From NCBI RefSeq assembly GCF_007750855.1, contig NZ_CP036291.1, positions 682,001 through 746,000 on the forward strand: DNA of 64,000 nucleotides, given 5' to 3'. The notes under the pieces are model-generated. The model saw nothing but the letters and a program-made list of their open reading frames with translations, had not been told where the DNA came from and made no database searches. The number at the start of each line of letters is the position of its first letter. Position 1 is the first letter of the stretch. The translations under genes were made by a program, and so were the position numbers. This DNA is from Pirellulimonas nuda. GTDB lineage: Bacteria > Planctomycetota > Planctomycetia > Pirellulales > Lacipirellulaceae. Below are positions 24,888 through 33,623 of the stretch, piece by piece.

Positions 24888-26411
24888 CTAAGATGCCCGG
24901 TGGTTTGAGGAGTGCGTACCGCGACGGACGCGGTTGGCGAGACCGCGGAGCCGTAGTTGGTCCAACGTGTCCGCCAACAAGTGAGGAGCGATCCACGCCA
25001 GCGTAACGGTGTAGACCATGGCAAACAGTGATCCGCCGAGTGTCAAGTCGAGCAGGTCCGCCATCAATCCTTGCGCCGTCGCTCGCACAAGAATCGCTGC
25101 GGCAATCAGTGCCGCAACCCCGGCGATGAGCGGTGGAGTGACCTCGCGAATCACCCCCCCTGTGCCGTGGCCGCGGACTGCTAGTCGGAAAATTGCCACC
25201 GCGCTTGCGGCGTGCCAAACCGCCACGGCTGCCGCCACCCAATTAACATTGCCGGCCCCCCACGCCGCGGCGGAGACCAGGACGACGTACACGGCTGTCC
25301 ATCGGAGCCAGAGCACCAAAAGTTCTCGGAACCGAGACTGCGCCATCAAGAGGCTGCTTGCCGGCCAAGCGGGGGCGTTAAGGATCACGGCCAGCGTCAA
25401 TATCTGGAATGAAGCCAATGCGTCCTGTTTGTCGGGCGGGAAGCAGATGCGGAACAGCGACGCTCCTAACACGACCTGGGCAAGGCAGAACGGGACGATC
25501 ACCACGGCCAGGATTCGGGCGGCTCGGCGGGTCGCGCCGACCTGCCGCGGCGGATCGCTGCTGAGCTTGGTGAGCGCGGGAAAAACCGCGTGAATAACGG
25601 ATGAGCTCATCAACTGAGTGGCCTGCGCAGACATGCTGTATGCGAAATAGTAGAGACCAATCGCTGACAGACTAAAGCCGGCGAGCCCGAGAACGACATA
25701 GGCGCCTTGGGCGACTAGGGTTTGAAGGATGCGCGTGGCGCCGAGTTGGGAACTAGCACGCACTAGGTAGCGCCAGCGCCTGAATTGGAAGGTTGGGTGA
25801 ATGGTGGGTCTGGCGAAACGCCAAGCCAACGCAGCCGTAACACCGGAGGCGATTGGAACAGGCGCCACAAAGCTATAGGCGCCCCAGCCGGCCGCGGCGG
25901 TGGCGATCGTCAACGACACGGTCACCAATCGCATCACAAACGCAAGCAACGCCAGTTCGCGAAAACGGAGCTGGGAGCGGAGCAGTGCGTTAGGAACGAC
26001 GAGCAGCGCGTTGGTCGGCGCTGAGAGTGCCATCACGCAAACGAGCCCCATCACGCCTGGCTCACCGTACGCCCATGCAGCAGCGGGAGCGGCCGCAAGC
26101 ATCCCAACCGCGCCCACAACCCCCAAGCAGAGCCCCATCCAATAGGCCGGGGTCACCCAGTGGCGGATCCCGTGCGTGCGACTCACTAGCACAGACTCGA
26201 TTCCAGGGTCGCACAAGAGCTGCAGAAACGCAGAAACGGTCAAAGCCAAGCCCACCGAGCCCCAGTCACTCGAGTCGAGCAGCCAGGCCAACGCGGCGGC
26301 CTGAAGGGCGCCCAATAGACGCGTCAATCCAGACTGGAAAGATAACCAGAAAACGCCGCCCGTCATCCGTTCGCGGAGTGACGGCTCTCCGGGGAGCAGG
26401 CTGCTGGCCAT
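24888..26411 (-). CDS. Wzx-like polysaccharide flippase
   Basis: A 507-residue integral membrane protein of the MATE/Wzx superfamily with about 12-14 hydrophobic helices. It opens SLRERMTGGVFWLSFQSGLT, the usual cytoplasmic start plus first helix, and has FARPTIHPTFQFRRWRYLV and LTKLSSDPPRQVGATRRAAR loops typical of this fold. It probably moves lipid-linked oligosaccharides across the inner membrane. ATG 26411 (MASSLLPGEPSL) is selected; it leaves a 29-base gap to the upstream TylF-like gene. The neighbours (transferases, methyltransferases) support the role. Confidence 0.85.
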   Translation of the reverse strand: MASSLLPGEPSLRERMTGGVFWLSFQSGLTRLLGALQAAALAWLLDSSDWGSVGLALTVSAFLQLLCDPGIESVLVSRTHGIRHWVTPAYWMGLCLGVVGAVGMLAAAPAAAWAYGEPGVMGLVCVMALSAPTNALLVVPNALLRSQLRFRELALLAFVMRLVTVSLTIATAAAGWGAYSFVAPVPIASGVTAALAWRFARPTIHPTFQFRRWRYLVRASSQLGATRILQTLVAQGAYVVLGLAGFSLSAIGLYYFAYSMSAQATQLMSSSVIHAVFPALTKLSSDPPRQVGATRRAARILAVVIVPFCLAQVVLGASLFRICFPPDKQDALASFQILTLAVILNAPAWPASSLLMAQSRFRELLVLWLRWTAVYVVLVSAAAWGAGNVNWVAAAVAVWHAASAVAIFRLAVRGHGTGGVIREVTPPLIAGVAALIAAAILVRATAQGLMADLLDLTLGGSLFAMVYTVTLAWIAPHLLADTLDQLRLRGLANRVRRGTHSSNHRAS

Positions 26412-26440
26412 AGTGGATCTCGGACGCCAACCGCGGAAGG

Positions 26441-27196
26441 CTAGACCTTCAGGCAGAGTCGCGCCGTGTAGTCGATGCGGCACAATAGGGGCGGACGGTC
26501 AAGCTGCGCGAAGTATTCATCCACCGCTTTGCGCGCACCTTGCCAGTGCCCGTAGTCGTCAATAATTAGCACCCCCCCCTCGGCGAGACGAGGATAGAGG
26601 TGCTCCAGCTCGTGCTTGGTGGACTCGTACCAGTCTGTATCTAGCCGCAGCAGGGCAATCTTTTCCGGCGCTTGCCGGGGGATGGTGTCCTCTACCAACC
26701 CTTGAACGTAGTTGATCCGTTCGGCGGGGTAGCCGGTCGAAGACATGTTCTTCTTGACTACGTCCAGCGGTCCAACCGCCCAAACGTCGCTCGTCGCCCG
26801 ATCCTCGCTCGCCAATGCGTCCTTGGCGGACCTTGTATTGAACTCTCGATCCACGTCCGACGGCGGCGGCATCCCCTCAAACGTGTCGAAGAGGTGCAAC
26901 GTGCGAATGTCGTTTAGCTCCTGGAGAAGCCGAGCAGCCACCATCATGCTGCCCCCCTTAAAAACGCCGCACTCCGCGATATCTCCCTCAATCCCTCGCG
27001 CAGACACGTACCGGATCGCGTCGCGCAGCGCCGACACGCGTTCGATGCTCGTCATCGTGCAAGGCCGCACCGCCTCGAATGCAGAGACCGTCGCCGCGTC
27101 CATATCAGGCGGGAAACCAGCGTCCTTCAGAGGGACGATCCGGCAACCCAGCCCGTTCAACAACCGGTTCACCGATCGGGCTAATCGCTTTTGCAT
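26441..27196 (-). CDS. TylF/MycF-family O-methyltransferase
   Basis: A 251-residue SAM-dependent enzyme. IEGDIAECGVFKGGSMMVAA is the SAM-binding motif of the macrocin O-methyltransferase family; LFDTFEGMPPPSDVD, LRLDTDWYESTKHELEHLY (metal-binding Asp residues) and LIIDDYGHWQGARKAVDEY follow in order. Family members methylate sugar hydroxyls. It begins at ATG 27196 (MQKRLARSVNRLL) and is the first gene of the leftward glycan operon; the epimerase gene upstream ends about 100 bases before it. Confidence 0.88.
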   Translation of the reverse strand: MQKRLARSVNRLLNGLGCRIVPLKDAGFPPDMDAATVSAFEAVRPCTMTSIERVSALRDAIRYVSARGIEGDIAECGVFKGGSMMVAARLLQELNDIRTLHLFDTFEGMPPPSDVDREFNTRSAKDALASEDRATSDVWAVGPLDVVKKNMSSTGYPAERINYVQGLVEDTIPRQAPEKIALLRLDTDWYESTKHELEHLYPRLAEGGVLIIDDYGHWQGARKAVDEYFAQLDRPPLLCRIDYTARLCLKV

Positions 27197-27302
27197 GTCC
27201 GTAGCTGTTGGTTTGTATGTACGATTCCGGAACTGGATTGGTCGCGGGTGAGGCTGTTCGAAGATCGAGGCGCGCGGCGATGCTACGCGCCAACCGCGCG
27301 CT

Positions 27303-28364
27303 CTAACGCATACCCCCCCACCAAACCACAAACCGCCTCACCCCCTCCCCCAAACCCACCTCCGGCCGATACCCAAAATCCGCCGACAGCGCGTCGATGT
27401 CGGCGTACGTCTCCGGCACGTCGCCCGGCTGCATCGGCAGCGGGTTGCGGATCGCCTTGATGCCGAGCTCGGCTTCCAGCGTGGTGATCACGGTTTCGAG
27501 CTCTTCCGGGTGGTTGTGGCCGATGTTGTACAGGCGGTAGGGGGCGGCCGTTGGCAGCGGGGATTGGCCGTCGCTGGGGCGGCGCTCGCCCGGGCGGGGC
27601 GGGGAGGCGAGCACGCGGAGCACCCCTTCCACAATATCATCGATGTACGTGAAGTCGCGGCGCATCACGCCGTGGTTGTAGACGTCGATGGGACTTCCCG
27701 CACGCATCAACTCGCTGAACTTGTAGATCGCCATGTCGGGCCGACCCCACGGGCCGTAGACCGTGAAGAACCGCAGGCCGGTGGTCGGCAGGGCGTACAG
27801 GTGGCTGTAGGTGTGGGCCATCAGCTCGTTCGCCTTTTTGGTGGCGGCGTACAGGCTGTAGGGGTGGTCCACCGGGTCGCCCACGGCGAACGGCGTCTTC
27901 TTGGCGCCGCCGTACACGCTGCTGCTGCTGGCGTAGACCAGGTGCCCGAACGCGTCGCCGTGCGCCTCGCGTTGCCGCCGGCAGCCCTCCAGGATGTGGC
28001 CGAAGGCGACCAGGTTGCTCTGGACGTACGCCGAGGGGTTCTCCAGCGAGTACCGCACCCCCGCCTGGGCGGCGAGGTGGACGACGCTCCCGAACGGTTC
28101 GGCGAAGAGCCGGCTGGTTTGATCGGCGTCGGCCAGCTCAAGTTTGCGGAACTCGAAGCCGGGCGACCCTTCGAGCTGGGCCAAACGGGCCTGCTTGAGC
28201 CGGACGTCGTAGTAGTCGTTGAGGTTGTCGACCCCCAGCACCGTGTGACCGGCGGCCAGCAGCCGCTGGCAGACGTGCATGCCGATGAACCCCGCGGCGC
28301 CGGTAACCAGCACGCGGCGGGCGTCGGTTGCCCGTGGGGTGGGCTGTGCGGTGGGCGAGGGCAT
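27303..28364 (-). CDS. UDP-glucuronate 4-epimerase (extended SDR)
   Basis: A 353-residue NAD-dependent enzyme that would interconvert UDP-glucuronate and UDP-galacturonate. The Rossmann loop is VTGAAGFIGMHV; DNLNDYYDVRLKQARLAQL, HLAAQAGVRYSLENPSAYV and FFTVYGPWGRPDMA are diagnostic of this epimerase type. The catalytic triad is in SSSSVYG and YAATKKANE (Y-x3-K). An insertion around SPPRPGERRPSDGQSP is a little longer than usual. It is divergent from a UDP-glucuronate decarboxylase gene, both drawing on the same UDP-glucuronate pool. Confidence 0.92.
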   Translation of the reverse strand: MPSPTAQPTPRATDARRVLVTGAAGFIGMHVCQRLLAAGHTVLGVDNLNDYYDVRLKQARLAQLEGSPGFEFRKLELADADQTSRLFAEPFGSVVHLAAQAGVRYSLENPSAYVQSNLVAFGHILEGCRRQREAHGDAFGHLVYASSSSVYGGAKKTPFAVGDPVDHPYSLYAATKKANELMAHTYSHLYALPTTGLRFFTVYGPWGRPDMAIYKFSELMRAGSPIDVYNHGVMRRDFTYIDDIVEGVLRVLASPPRPGERRPSDGQSPLPTAAPYRLYNIGHNHPEELETVITTLEAELGIKAIRNPLPMQPGDVPETYADIDALSADFGYRPEVGLGEGVRRFVVWWGGMR

Positions 28365-28511
28365 GGGAGTGGTCGGTGGTCGGCCGGCGATAGGGTAGAC
28401 CGTCCATCATGGGCGGACCTGCCAGATCGGGCAACGGCCCTGCCGGGCAGGAAAGCCCTGCGGGGAGGGGTATCGCGGGGGTCTGGGGCGATTGTGCCGG
28501 CGACACGGGCT

Positions 28512-28584
28512 GGCGAGCCGTCGGCGTCAGCCACCGGAGCCTTTCCCCCGCAAAACCTCCGGCGGCCGACGCCGACGGCTCGCC
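28512..28584 (+). repeat. Intergenic palindrome, GGCGAGCCGTCGGCGT family (copy 1)
   Basis: The arms 28512-28539 and 28557-28584 (28 bases each) are complementary at 26 positions. The outer GGCGAGCCGTCGGCGT sequence recurs in the palindrome at 58154. It lies in the divergent gap between the epimerase and decarboxylase genes. Confidence 0.85.
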
Positions 28585-28613
28585 TACCCGGGGCGCCCCG
28601 GGGCGGGACTGAT

Positions 28614-28619
28614 TACACT
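28614..28619 (+). promoter_or_regulatory. Possible -10 box (TACACT) of UDP-glucuronate decarboxylase gene
   Basis: TGATTACACTG is 50 bases before the ATG at 28669 and follows the palindrome. It resembles the TACAAT boxes seen upstream of other genes here; TACACT is also upstream of the sulfatase gene at 38625. Confidence 0.35.
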
Positions 28620-28668
28620 GAGGGGCTCACTCCGATTGATTCCCGCCCGAACCCGATCCCACCGCAGC

Positions 28669-29640
28669 ATGCCCCTCAAACGTATCCTCGTGACCGGCGG
28701 CGCCGGATTTCTTGGCTCTCACCTGTGCGAGCGGCTCATCGAGCAGCAGCACGACGTGATCTGCCTCGACAACTTCTTCACCAGCCAGAAGTCGAACGTC
28801 GTCCACCTGCTCGACCACGCCAACTTCGAGCTGGTGCGGCACGACGTCACCCACCCCATCTGGCTGGAGGTCGACGAGGTGTTCAACCTCGCCTGCCCCG
28901 CGGCGCCGGGGCACTACCAGTTCAACCCCATCAAGACGATGAAGACCAGCGTGATGGGGGCCATCAACGTGCTGGGGATGGCCAAACGCTGCCACGCCAA
29001 GGTGCTGCAGGCCAGCACCAGCGAGGTGTACGGCGACCCCGAGATCCACCCGCAGCCCGAGAGCTACCGCGGCAGCGTGAACCCCATCGGCCCGCGCGCC
29101 TGCTACGACGAGGGGAAGCGGGCAGCCGAGACGCTGTTCATGGACTACCACCGCAGCAACCGGGTCAACGTACGCATCGTGCGGATCTTCAACACCTACG
29201 GGCCGCGGATGCACCCGTTCGACGGCCGCGTGGTGAGCAACTTCATCCGTCAGGCGCTACACGGCGAGGACATCACCATCTTCGGCGACGGCAGCCAGAC
29301 GCGCAGCTTCTGCTACCGCGACGACCTGGTGGAAGGGATGATCCGCATGATGAACGGCCCCGACGACTTCATCGGCCCGGTGAACATCGGCAACCCGGGC
29401 GAGTTCACCATCCTCGAGCTGGCCAAGCAGGTGATCGAGATGACCGGCTCCAAGAGCAAGCTGGTCCACCGCCCGCTGCCGGCCGACGACCCTACGCAGC
29501 GCCAGCCGGACATCACGCTGGCGCGCGAGAAGCTGGGCTGGGAGCCGAAGATCAAGCTCCGCGATGGCCTCGAGAAGACCATCGCGTGGTTCAAGACGGT
29601 GAAGCTGGAAGACTTCCGCGCGCCGACGCCGAACTACTAG
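28669..29640 (+). CDS. UDP-glucuronate decarboxylase (UDP-xylose synthase)
   Basis: A 323-residue extended SDR that would convert UDP-glucuronate to UDP-xylose with bound [20 protein letters not shown] is the cofactor loop, [13 protein letters not shown] the adenine-side segment, STSEVYGDP and YDEGKRAAE the catalytic Ser/Tyr/Lys set. The YDEGKRAAE form and [20 protein letters not shown] distinguish UXS enzymes from epimerases. ATG 28669 ([11 protein letters not shown]) begins at the Rossmann strand. Its TAG is the last unique sequence before the 409-bp duplicated sulfatase segment. Confidence 0.93.
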   Translation: MPLKRILVTGGAGFLGSHLCERLIEQQHDVICLDNFFTSQKSNVVHLLDHANFELVRHDVTHPIWLEVDEVFNLACPAAPGHYQFNPIKTMKTSVMGAINVLGMAKRCHAKVLQASTSEVYGDPEIHPQPESYRGSVNPIGPRACYDEGKRAAETLFMDYHRSNRVNVRIVRIFNTYGPRMHPFDGRVVSNFIRQALHGEDITIFGDGSQTRSFCYRDDLVEGMIRMMNGPDDFIGPVNIGNPGEFTILELAKQVIEMTGSKSKLVHRPLPADDPTQRQPDITLAREKLGWEPKIKLRDGLEKTIAWFKTVKLEDFRAPTPNY

Positions 29641-30047
29641 CACGGCGTGCGCAAATCGGGCATCCACGCGTGCGAAGATCTTCGTGCGACATTGACGAAA
29701 TTGCAGCCCACCGCGGCCCGATCCGCTTGCTACACTGCCAGAGTTGGCCCCCCTTCTCTGCTCCCTGCTGCCGGCAAGCACTATGCCCTCGTCTGCTCTC
29801 GCGATTGGTCGGATCGGCGTGTTGTTGGTCGCGCCCTTGGTTCTCTTCGGGGGCGCCTCGCTCGCGGCGGCGCGGGCGCCGAACGTGGTGTTGATTCTGG
29901 CGGACGACCTTGACTGGGCCGACACCACGCTGTACGGCCACACCCGGCTGTACCGCACGCCGAACATCCAGCGGCTAGCGGCGCGGGGCGTCACCTTCAC
30001 CCGGGCCTACTCCGCCAGCCCGCTCTGTTCGCCGACGCGGTCGGCGG
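29639..30047 (+). repeat. 409-bp direct repeat, left copy (sulfatase 5' region)
   Basis: This segment matches 38481-38889 without gaps at a constant offset of 8842; I count about eleven mismatches. It includes roughly 140 bases of promoter/leader and the first 265 bases of a sulfatase gene. Identity stops abruptly at 30047 (GTCGGCGG), after which the sequence is unrelated. Confidence 0.92.
29783..30047 (+). pseudogene. Truncated sulfatase gene (N-terminal fragment)
   Basis: The ATG at 29783 starts the same signal peptide and N-terminal domain as the full sulfatase at 38625: [20 protein letters not shown] and onward through LCSPTRSA, i.e. up to the formylglycine motif. It then breaks off. The frame runs 17 codons into unrelated DNA that is antisense to the neighbouring oxidoreductase gene, so no functional enzyme is possible. 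Coding differences from the intact copy include Gly to Asp in the metal-binding DDLGW region (DDLDW), consistent with relaxed selection. Confidence 0.9.
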
Positions 30048-30072
30048 CTACGCAAAACGCTTCCGTGAACGA

Positions 30073-30831
30073 TCAGGCGGTTGCGACCGCCGCATGATTG
30101 AGCCACTGCGTAAGGCTGGTCTGTCCCAATCGCGGCGCGCCAATGGGCCGTAGTTCGCCGTTGTTCGGTCGGGCGCCGTAGTACCGGGCCTCGGGGTCGG
30201 CGACCACCTTCCGCGTGTCGCCGCGCGAGGCCAAGAACCGCCGCGCGGCCTCGTCCATCGGGATGTCCTCCGGGCCGGCGATCTCGATGGCGCCGTTGGA
30301 GGGGGCTTCATCGACCACGTCCGCAAGCGCCGCGGCGACGTCGTCCGCCGCGATGGGCTGCATCTCAGCCGTGGGGAGGCGGATCTCTTCGCCCGAGGCG
30401 GCTGATTCGGCGATGGCGCCCAGGAACTCGAAGAACTGCGTGGCGCGGACGATCGTGTAGGGGACCCCGGAGGCCCGGATCAACGCTTCTTGGGCCGCCT
30501 TTGCACGCATGTAGCCGCTGTCGGGCAGCCGGTCGGCGCCCACCACCGAGAGCGCCACATGATGCTTCACACCCGCCGCCGATTCTGCGGCGAGCAGGTT
30601 CCGCCCGGAGGTCTCGAAGAACGCCAGCACGTCTTTGTCCGCGAACGACGGCGAGTTCGCCACGTCGACGATTACCTGCGCTCCCACAAGGGCGTCGGCT
30701 AACCCTTCGCCCGTGATGGTGTTCACCCCCGTCGAGGGGGCCGCGGCCAGCACGTCGTGCCCAAGGTCACGGAGCCTGCGGGCGAGCTTCGTTCCGATCA
30801 GTCCCGTGCCGCCGATGATTACGATGTTCAT
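30073..30831 (-). CDS. NmrA-like NAD(P)-binding oxidoreductase
   Basis: A 252-residue atypical [23 protein letters not shown] is the Rossmann start, [17 protein letters not shown] and [20 protein letters not shown] follow as in the NAD(P)H-binding family used near ECF41 sigmas; [20 protein letters not shown] is the substrate side. It has no classical YxxxK triad in the usual form (YMRAKAAQE gives Y-x3-K-like spacing). It is 76 bases after the AhpD-like gene and probably co-transcribed from the ECF41-type promoter at 31505-31531. Substrate unknown. Confidence 0.85.
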   Translation of the reverse strand: MNIVIIGGTGLIGTKLARRLRDLGHDVLAAAPSTGVNTITGEGLADALVGAQVIVDVANSPSFADKDVLAFFETSGRNLLAAESAAGVKHHVALSVVGADRLPDSGYMRAKAAQEALIRASGVPYTIVRATQFFEFLGAIAESAASGEEIRLPTAEMQPIAADDVAAALADVVDEAPSNGAIEIAGPEDIPMDEAARRFLASRGDTRKVVADPEARYYGARPNNGELRPIGAPRLGQTSLTQWLNHAAVATA

Positions 30832-30907
30832 TTTGGTTTCTCCCGTGTTTCGTGGTTGGGTGGGCAAAAAACAATGAGGGGCGTGCATCCTGCCCCGGTG
30901 AACCCGA

Positions 30908-31381
30908 TTACTTGTTCGATGCGCCGGGCGGCTGATAGTTTCCCGGGACCGTCCGCAGAGCGATGTTCACACGGTTCCAGGCGTTGATGGCGCTGACGGT
31001 CCAGGCTAGGTCGCTGAGCTCTTGGTCGTTAAAACTTTTGCGGGCTGCTTCATGCACCTCGTCTGGGATCGAGCGGTCGGCCACCCGGGTGAGCTCCTCC
31101 GCCAGCATGAAGGCCACACGTTCTCGCTCGCTGTAGTAGGGGCTCTCACGCCAGGCCGAGAGGCCGTAGAGCCGCTGCTCTGATTCGCCAGCCGCGCGGG
31201 CGTCCTTCCAGTGCATGTCGATGCAGAAGGCGCAGCCGTTGATCTGCGACACGCGGAGATGGATCAACTCTCGCAGCGGCTTCTCGATGCTGCCCTGCGC
31301 CAGCGCCTTCTCCACGCCCAGCATCGCACGGTAGGCAGTGGTGCTTTGTTTATCGACAGTCGACCTGGCAGTCGTGCTCAT
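30908..31381 (-). CDS. Carboxymuconolactone decarboxylase/AhpD-like protein
   Basis: A 157-residue alpha-helical protein of the CMD/AhpD fold. The thiol motif C50-AF-C53-IDMH57 (CxxCxxxH) is intact, as in alkylhydroperoxidase AhpD-core proteins that reduce peroxides. LRVSQINGCAFCIDMHWKDA and RERVAFMLAEELTRVADRSI are the core helices. The start at 31381 (MSTTARSTVDKQS) is preferred because the predicted promoter at 31505-31531 lies inside the longer frame. Genes of this kind are the best-known targets of ECF41 sigma factors, whose gene is next upstream. Confidence 0.9.
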   Translation of the reverse strand: MSTTARSTVDKQSTTAYRAMLGVEKALAQGSIEKPLRELIHLRVSQINGCAFCIDMHWKDARAAGESEQRLYGLSAWRESPYYSERERVAFMLAEELTRVADRSIPDEVHEAARKSFNDQELSDLAWTVSAINAWNRVNIALRTVPGNYQPPGASNK

Positions 31382-31504
31382 CGCGTTCTCGCTATTGCGT
31401 TTGATGGTTGCTTGATGGCGGGATCGGGCGCCCGCCCTTTTCTTTACTGGCTCTGTTGCCCGCCGTTTGGAATGTTCCAAAGCAACGGGCCCTGCTACTT
31501 CAAG

Positions 31505-31531
31505 GACGGAGGGGACCGCGTTTTTGTGACA
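31505..31531 (-). promoter_or_regulatory. ECF41-type promoter (TGTCACA-N16-CGTC) of AhpD-like/NmrA-like genes
   Basis: Read on the reverse strand, TGTCACA (31531-31525) is followed after exactly 16 bases by CGTC (31508-31505). This is the recognition sequence described for ECF41 sigma factors. It lies about 125 bases before the AhpD-like start codon, and the sigma gene ends 110 bases further upstream. Confidence 0.8.
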
Positions 31532-31641
31532 GCCACTCAGAAGAAATGTACGGGGGGCGAATCGAGGCGGCTTGCAGCGCCCCCCAGCGCAGCAGGCCGC
31601 GGCCACGGGTTGGACGGGAGGCGACTCGCTCAGCAGAGCGG

Positions 31642-32538
31642 CTAGTCCACTTTGGCGACCGACCAGCGGGCAAGCTTCTCTGGGTTCACGCTCATGTAGA
31701 CGCCGCTGACGCCGTGCTCGATACGCAAGGACACCACGTGTTTCACCACGCCGTCCTGCGTGAAGAAAACACCGGGGTCGCCGTTCACGGTGGCGGCGTG
31801 CATCTCGCAGCCCCTGCGCTTCTTGTGGAACACCACGCTCAGGTACTTTGCAACGCGGGCGCGTCCGCGGACCACGACCCGCGCGGCGAACACCTTGCCG
31901 CCGCCATCGGAATGGGCCTCGACGTCGTCCGTCAGCAGCTGTTCAACCGTCTTCACGTCCCCCGCCCGACAAGCGGCGACAAATTGCTCGGCCAGCTCGA
32001 CCGCCTTCTCGGGGGGCGGTCGGAACCGGGGGACCGCTTCCGCCAAATGGGCCTTGGCGCGGCTAACGATCTTGCGGACGTACGCCTCAGAAACCCCCAG
32101 ACACTCGGCCACCTCAGAGAACTCGTAATCGAAAACGGTCCGCAATACGAACGCCGCCCGCTCTCTAGGAGAAAGACGCTCGAGCATCAGCAGAAAGCCC
32201 TGGCTAAGCGACTCTTCCATGCTTGCGTCGTGCATGCCGGTGGAGGTGTCTACGGGTTCGGGAACCCAGGGGCCGATGTACGACTCACGCCGGCGGGCCG
32301 CGCGGAGGTGATCGATGCAGCGCCGGGTGGTTGTCCTGATCAGGAAGCCCTCCGGCGAGCGCACGTCGCGGGCGTTCTGCAAGCGGAGGAACGCGTCTTG
32401 GACCGCGTCTTCGGCGTCCACTACGCTGCCGAGCATGCGGTAGGCGACCGACATCATCCGCGGCCGCAGCTCGTGGGCGCCATCGAGCGTGGCGCTGCTT
32501 TGCGTGGCGCTGCCGCCGTCAGCAATGGAACCAACCAT
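31642..32538 (-). CDS. ECF41-group sigma factor with SnoaL-like C-terminal domain
   Basis: A 298-residue sigma factor. Region 2 is AYRMLGSVVDAEDAVQDAFL and region 4 LSPRERAAFVLRTVFDYEFS plus EVAECLGVSEAYVRKIVSRA. About 115 extra C-terminal residues form a SnoaL-like domain. Three motifs typical of ECF41 are present: WVPEP in the linker (91-95), DGGGK (210-214) and NPEKL near the end (284-288). In this group the fused domain regulates the sigma in place of a separate anti-sigma. A GGAGG site precedes ATG 32538. It follows the cupin gene by 50 bases and is probably autoregulated from the promoter at 33091-33117. Confidence 0.93.
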   Translation of the reverse strand: MVGSIADGGSATQSSATLDGAHELRPRMMSVAYRMLGSVVDAEDAVQDAFLRLQNARDVRSPEGFLIRTTTRRCIDHLRAARRRESYIGPWVPEPVDTSTGMHDASMEESLSQGFLLMLERLSPRERAAFVLRTVFDYEFSEVAECLGVSEAYVRKIVSRAKAHLAEAVPRFRPPPEKAVELAEQFVAACRAGDVKTVEQLLTDDVEAHSDGGGKVFAARVVVRGRARVAKYLSVVFHKKRRGCEMHAATVNGDPGVFFTQDGVVKHVVSLRIEHGVSGVYMSVNPEKLARWSVAKVD

Positions 32539-32588
32539 CGAGTCCTCCTCGCCGCCCGTTGGGGAACCGGCAAAACTGCTTGCCGTCT

Positions 32589-33026
32589 TTACTGGTGATG
32601 TTCGACCGGGACCGCGATCTGGTCGGTGTCGCGGGAGTGCAGCACGACCGCAATCAGGCGGGTCGGTCCCTTGTCCGATGGGTTCCTAGACACCCGGTGC
32701 AGGCATCCGGTCGGCTCGTAGAACGTTTCCCCTGCCTTGAAACGCTTGGTTGGCTCATCGTTGATGCCGAGCTCGTATTCCCCTTCGAGCACGTAGACGA
32801 ACCCCGGCCCCGGATGCCGGTGGGCAAGGCCGCTCTGGCCCGGCCCGATGGTGACTTCCACGATGGTCGCCTTCGCCTCGACGCCGTCGAGCATTTCTTG
32901 GATGTCCTGCGAGGAGAGGACGCGCACGTGCTCGCCATCCTCCGGGTGGCGCCCACCGACCGCCCCACCTAGCCCAAGACCGATAACAATTACGCCGACA
33001 GAAACCACGAACGTGCGAAGCATCAT
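32589..33026 (-). CDS. Secreted cupin-domain protein
   Basis: A 145-residue protein with a hydrophobic N-terminal leader (LRTFVVSVGVIVIGLGLGGA), then one small beta-barrel. Cupin motif 1 is seen as GLAHRHPGPGFVYVLEGEYE (HxH...E), and motif 2 as GETFYEPTGCLHRVSRN (H). The His/Glu ligands for a metal are therefore present. The first of two adjacent ATG codons (33026) follows GGGAGAGA. It is the first gene after an ECF41-type promoter and shares the unit with the sigma gene, so it is likely part of the stress response controlled by it. The substrate is unknown. Confidence 0.85.
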   Translation of the reverse strand: MMLRTFVVSVGVIVIGLGLGGAVGGRHPEDGEHVRVLSSQDIQEMLDGVEAKATIVEVTIGPGQSGLAHRHPGPGFVYVLEGEYELGINDEPTKRFKAGETFYEPTGCLHRVSRNPSDKGPTRLIAVVLHSRDTDQIAVPVEHHQ

Positions 33027-33090
33027 TCTCTCCCGGAAGACCCTTGAAAACAACTACCCGGCCGAACGCGGTGCTCGGCTCACAAACAAG

Positions 33091-33117
33091 GACGGACGGC
33101 CGGGTCGATTTGTGACA
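33091..33117 (-). promoter_or_regulatory. ECF41-type promoter (TGTCACA-N16-CGTC) of cupin-sigma operon
   Basis: Reverse strand TGTCACA (33117-33111), 16 bases, then CGTC (33094-33091), the same consensus and spacing as at 31505-31531. It lies 65 bases before the cupin start codon and would make the sigma gene autoregulated. Confidence 0.8.
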
Positions 33118-33623
33118 GCAGGGGTCAGCATCGGTCATTGTCCCTGCGATGGGTCTGAAACCCTCGCCTTCAGGCGAAGCCTTTTGGTTCATATATTGGG
33201 TGGATGGAGAACTACCGCACGGGTGCGCATAGCCGCTATGACATCAAGTATCACTTCGTGTGGGTGACGAAGTACCGGAAGCAGGTCCTTTCGGGTGCAG
33301 TAGGCACACGGGTTCGGGACTTGGTGCGTGAGGTCTGCCGGACCAATGACATCGAGATTCTGCAGGGGTCGGTGTCGCTCGATCACGTGCACGTATTGCT
33401 GTCGTGCCCGCCGACACTCTCGCCGAGCTAGATTATGCAGTACATCAAGGGGAAGACGTCGCGGAAGCTGATGATGGAGTTCAAGCACATTGAGAGGCGG
33501 TTCTGGGGTCGGCATCTGTGGGCGCGGGGGCTACTTCGTGGCGACCAGCGGTAACGTGACCGACGAGGCTATCGCGGCGTACATCCGCGGGCAGGACGGC
33601 GCCGAACCAAGCGATGGTGACGA

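Noticed and set aside
27510-29894. 794-codon open frame across the epimerase, palindrome and decarboxylase
   Set aside because: It spans two well-supported genes out of frame and reads through the intergenic palindrome; composition is Arg/Ala/Gly-rich noise.
29783-30097. A small intact secreted protein of about 105 residues
   Set aside because: It is the truncated duplicate of the sulfatase at 38625, with a random 17-codon tail that lies opposite the NmrA-like gene.
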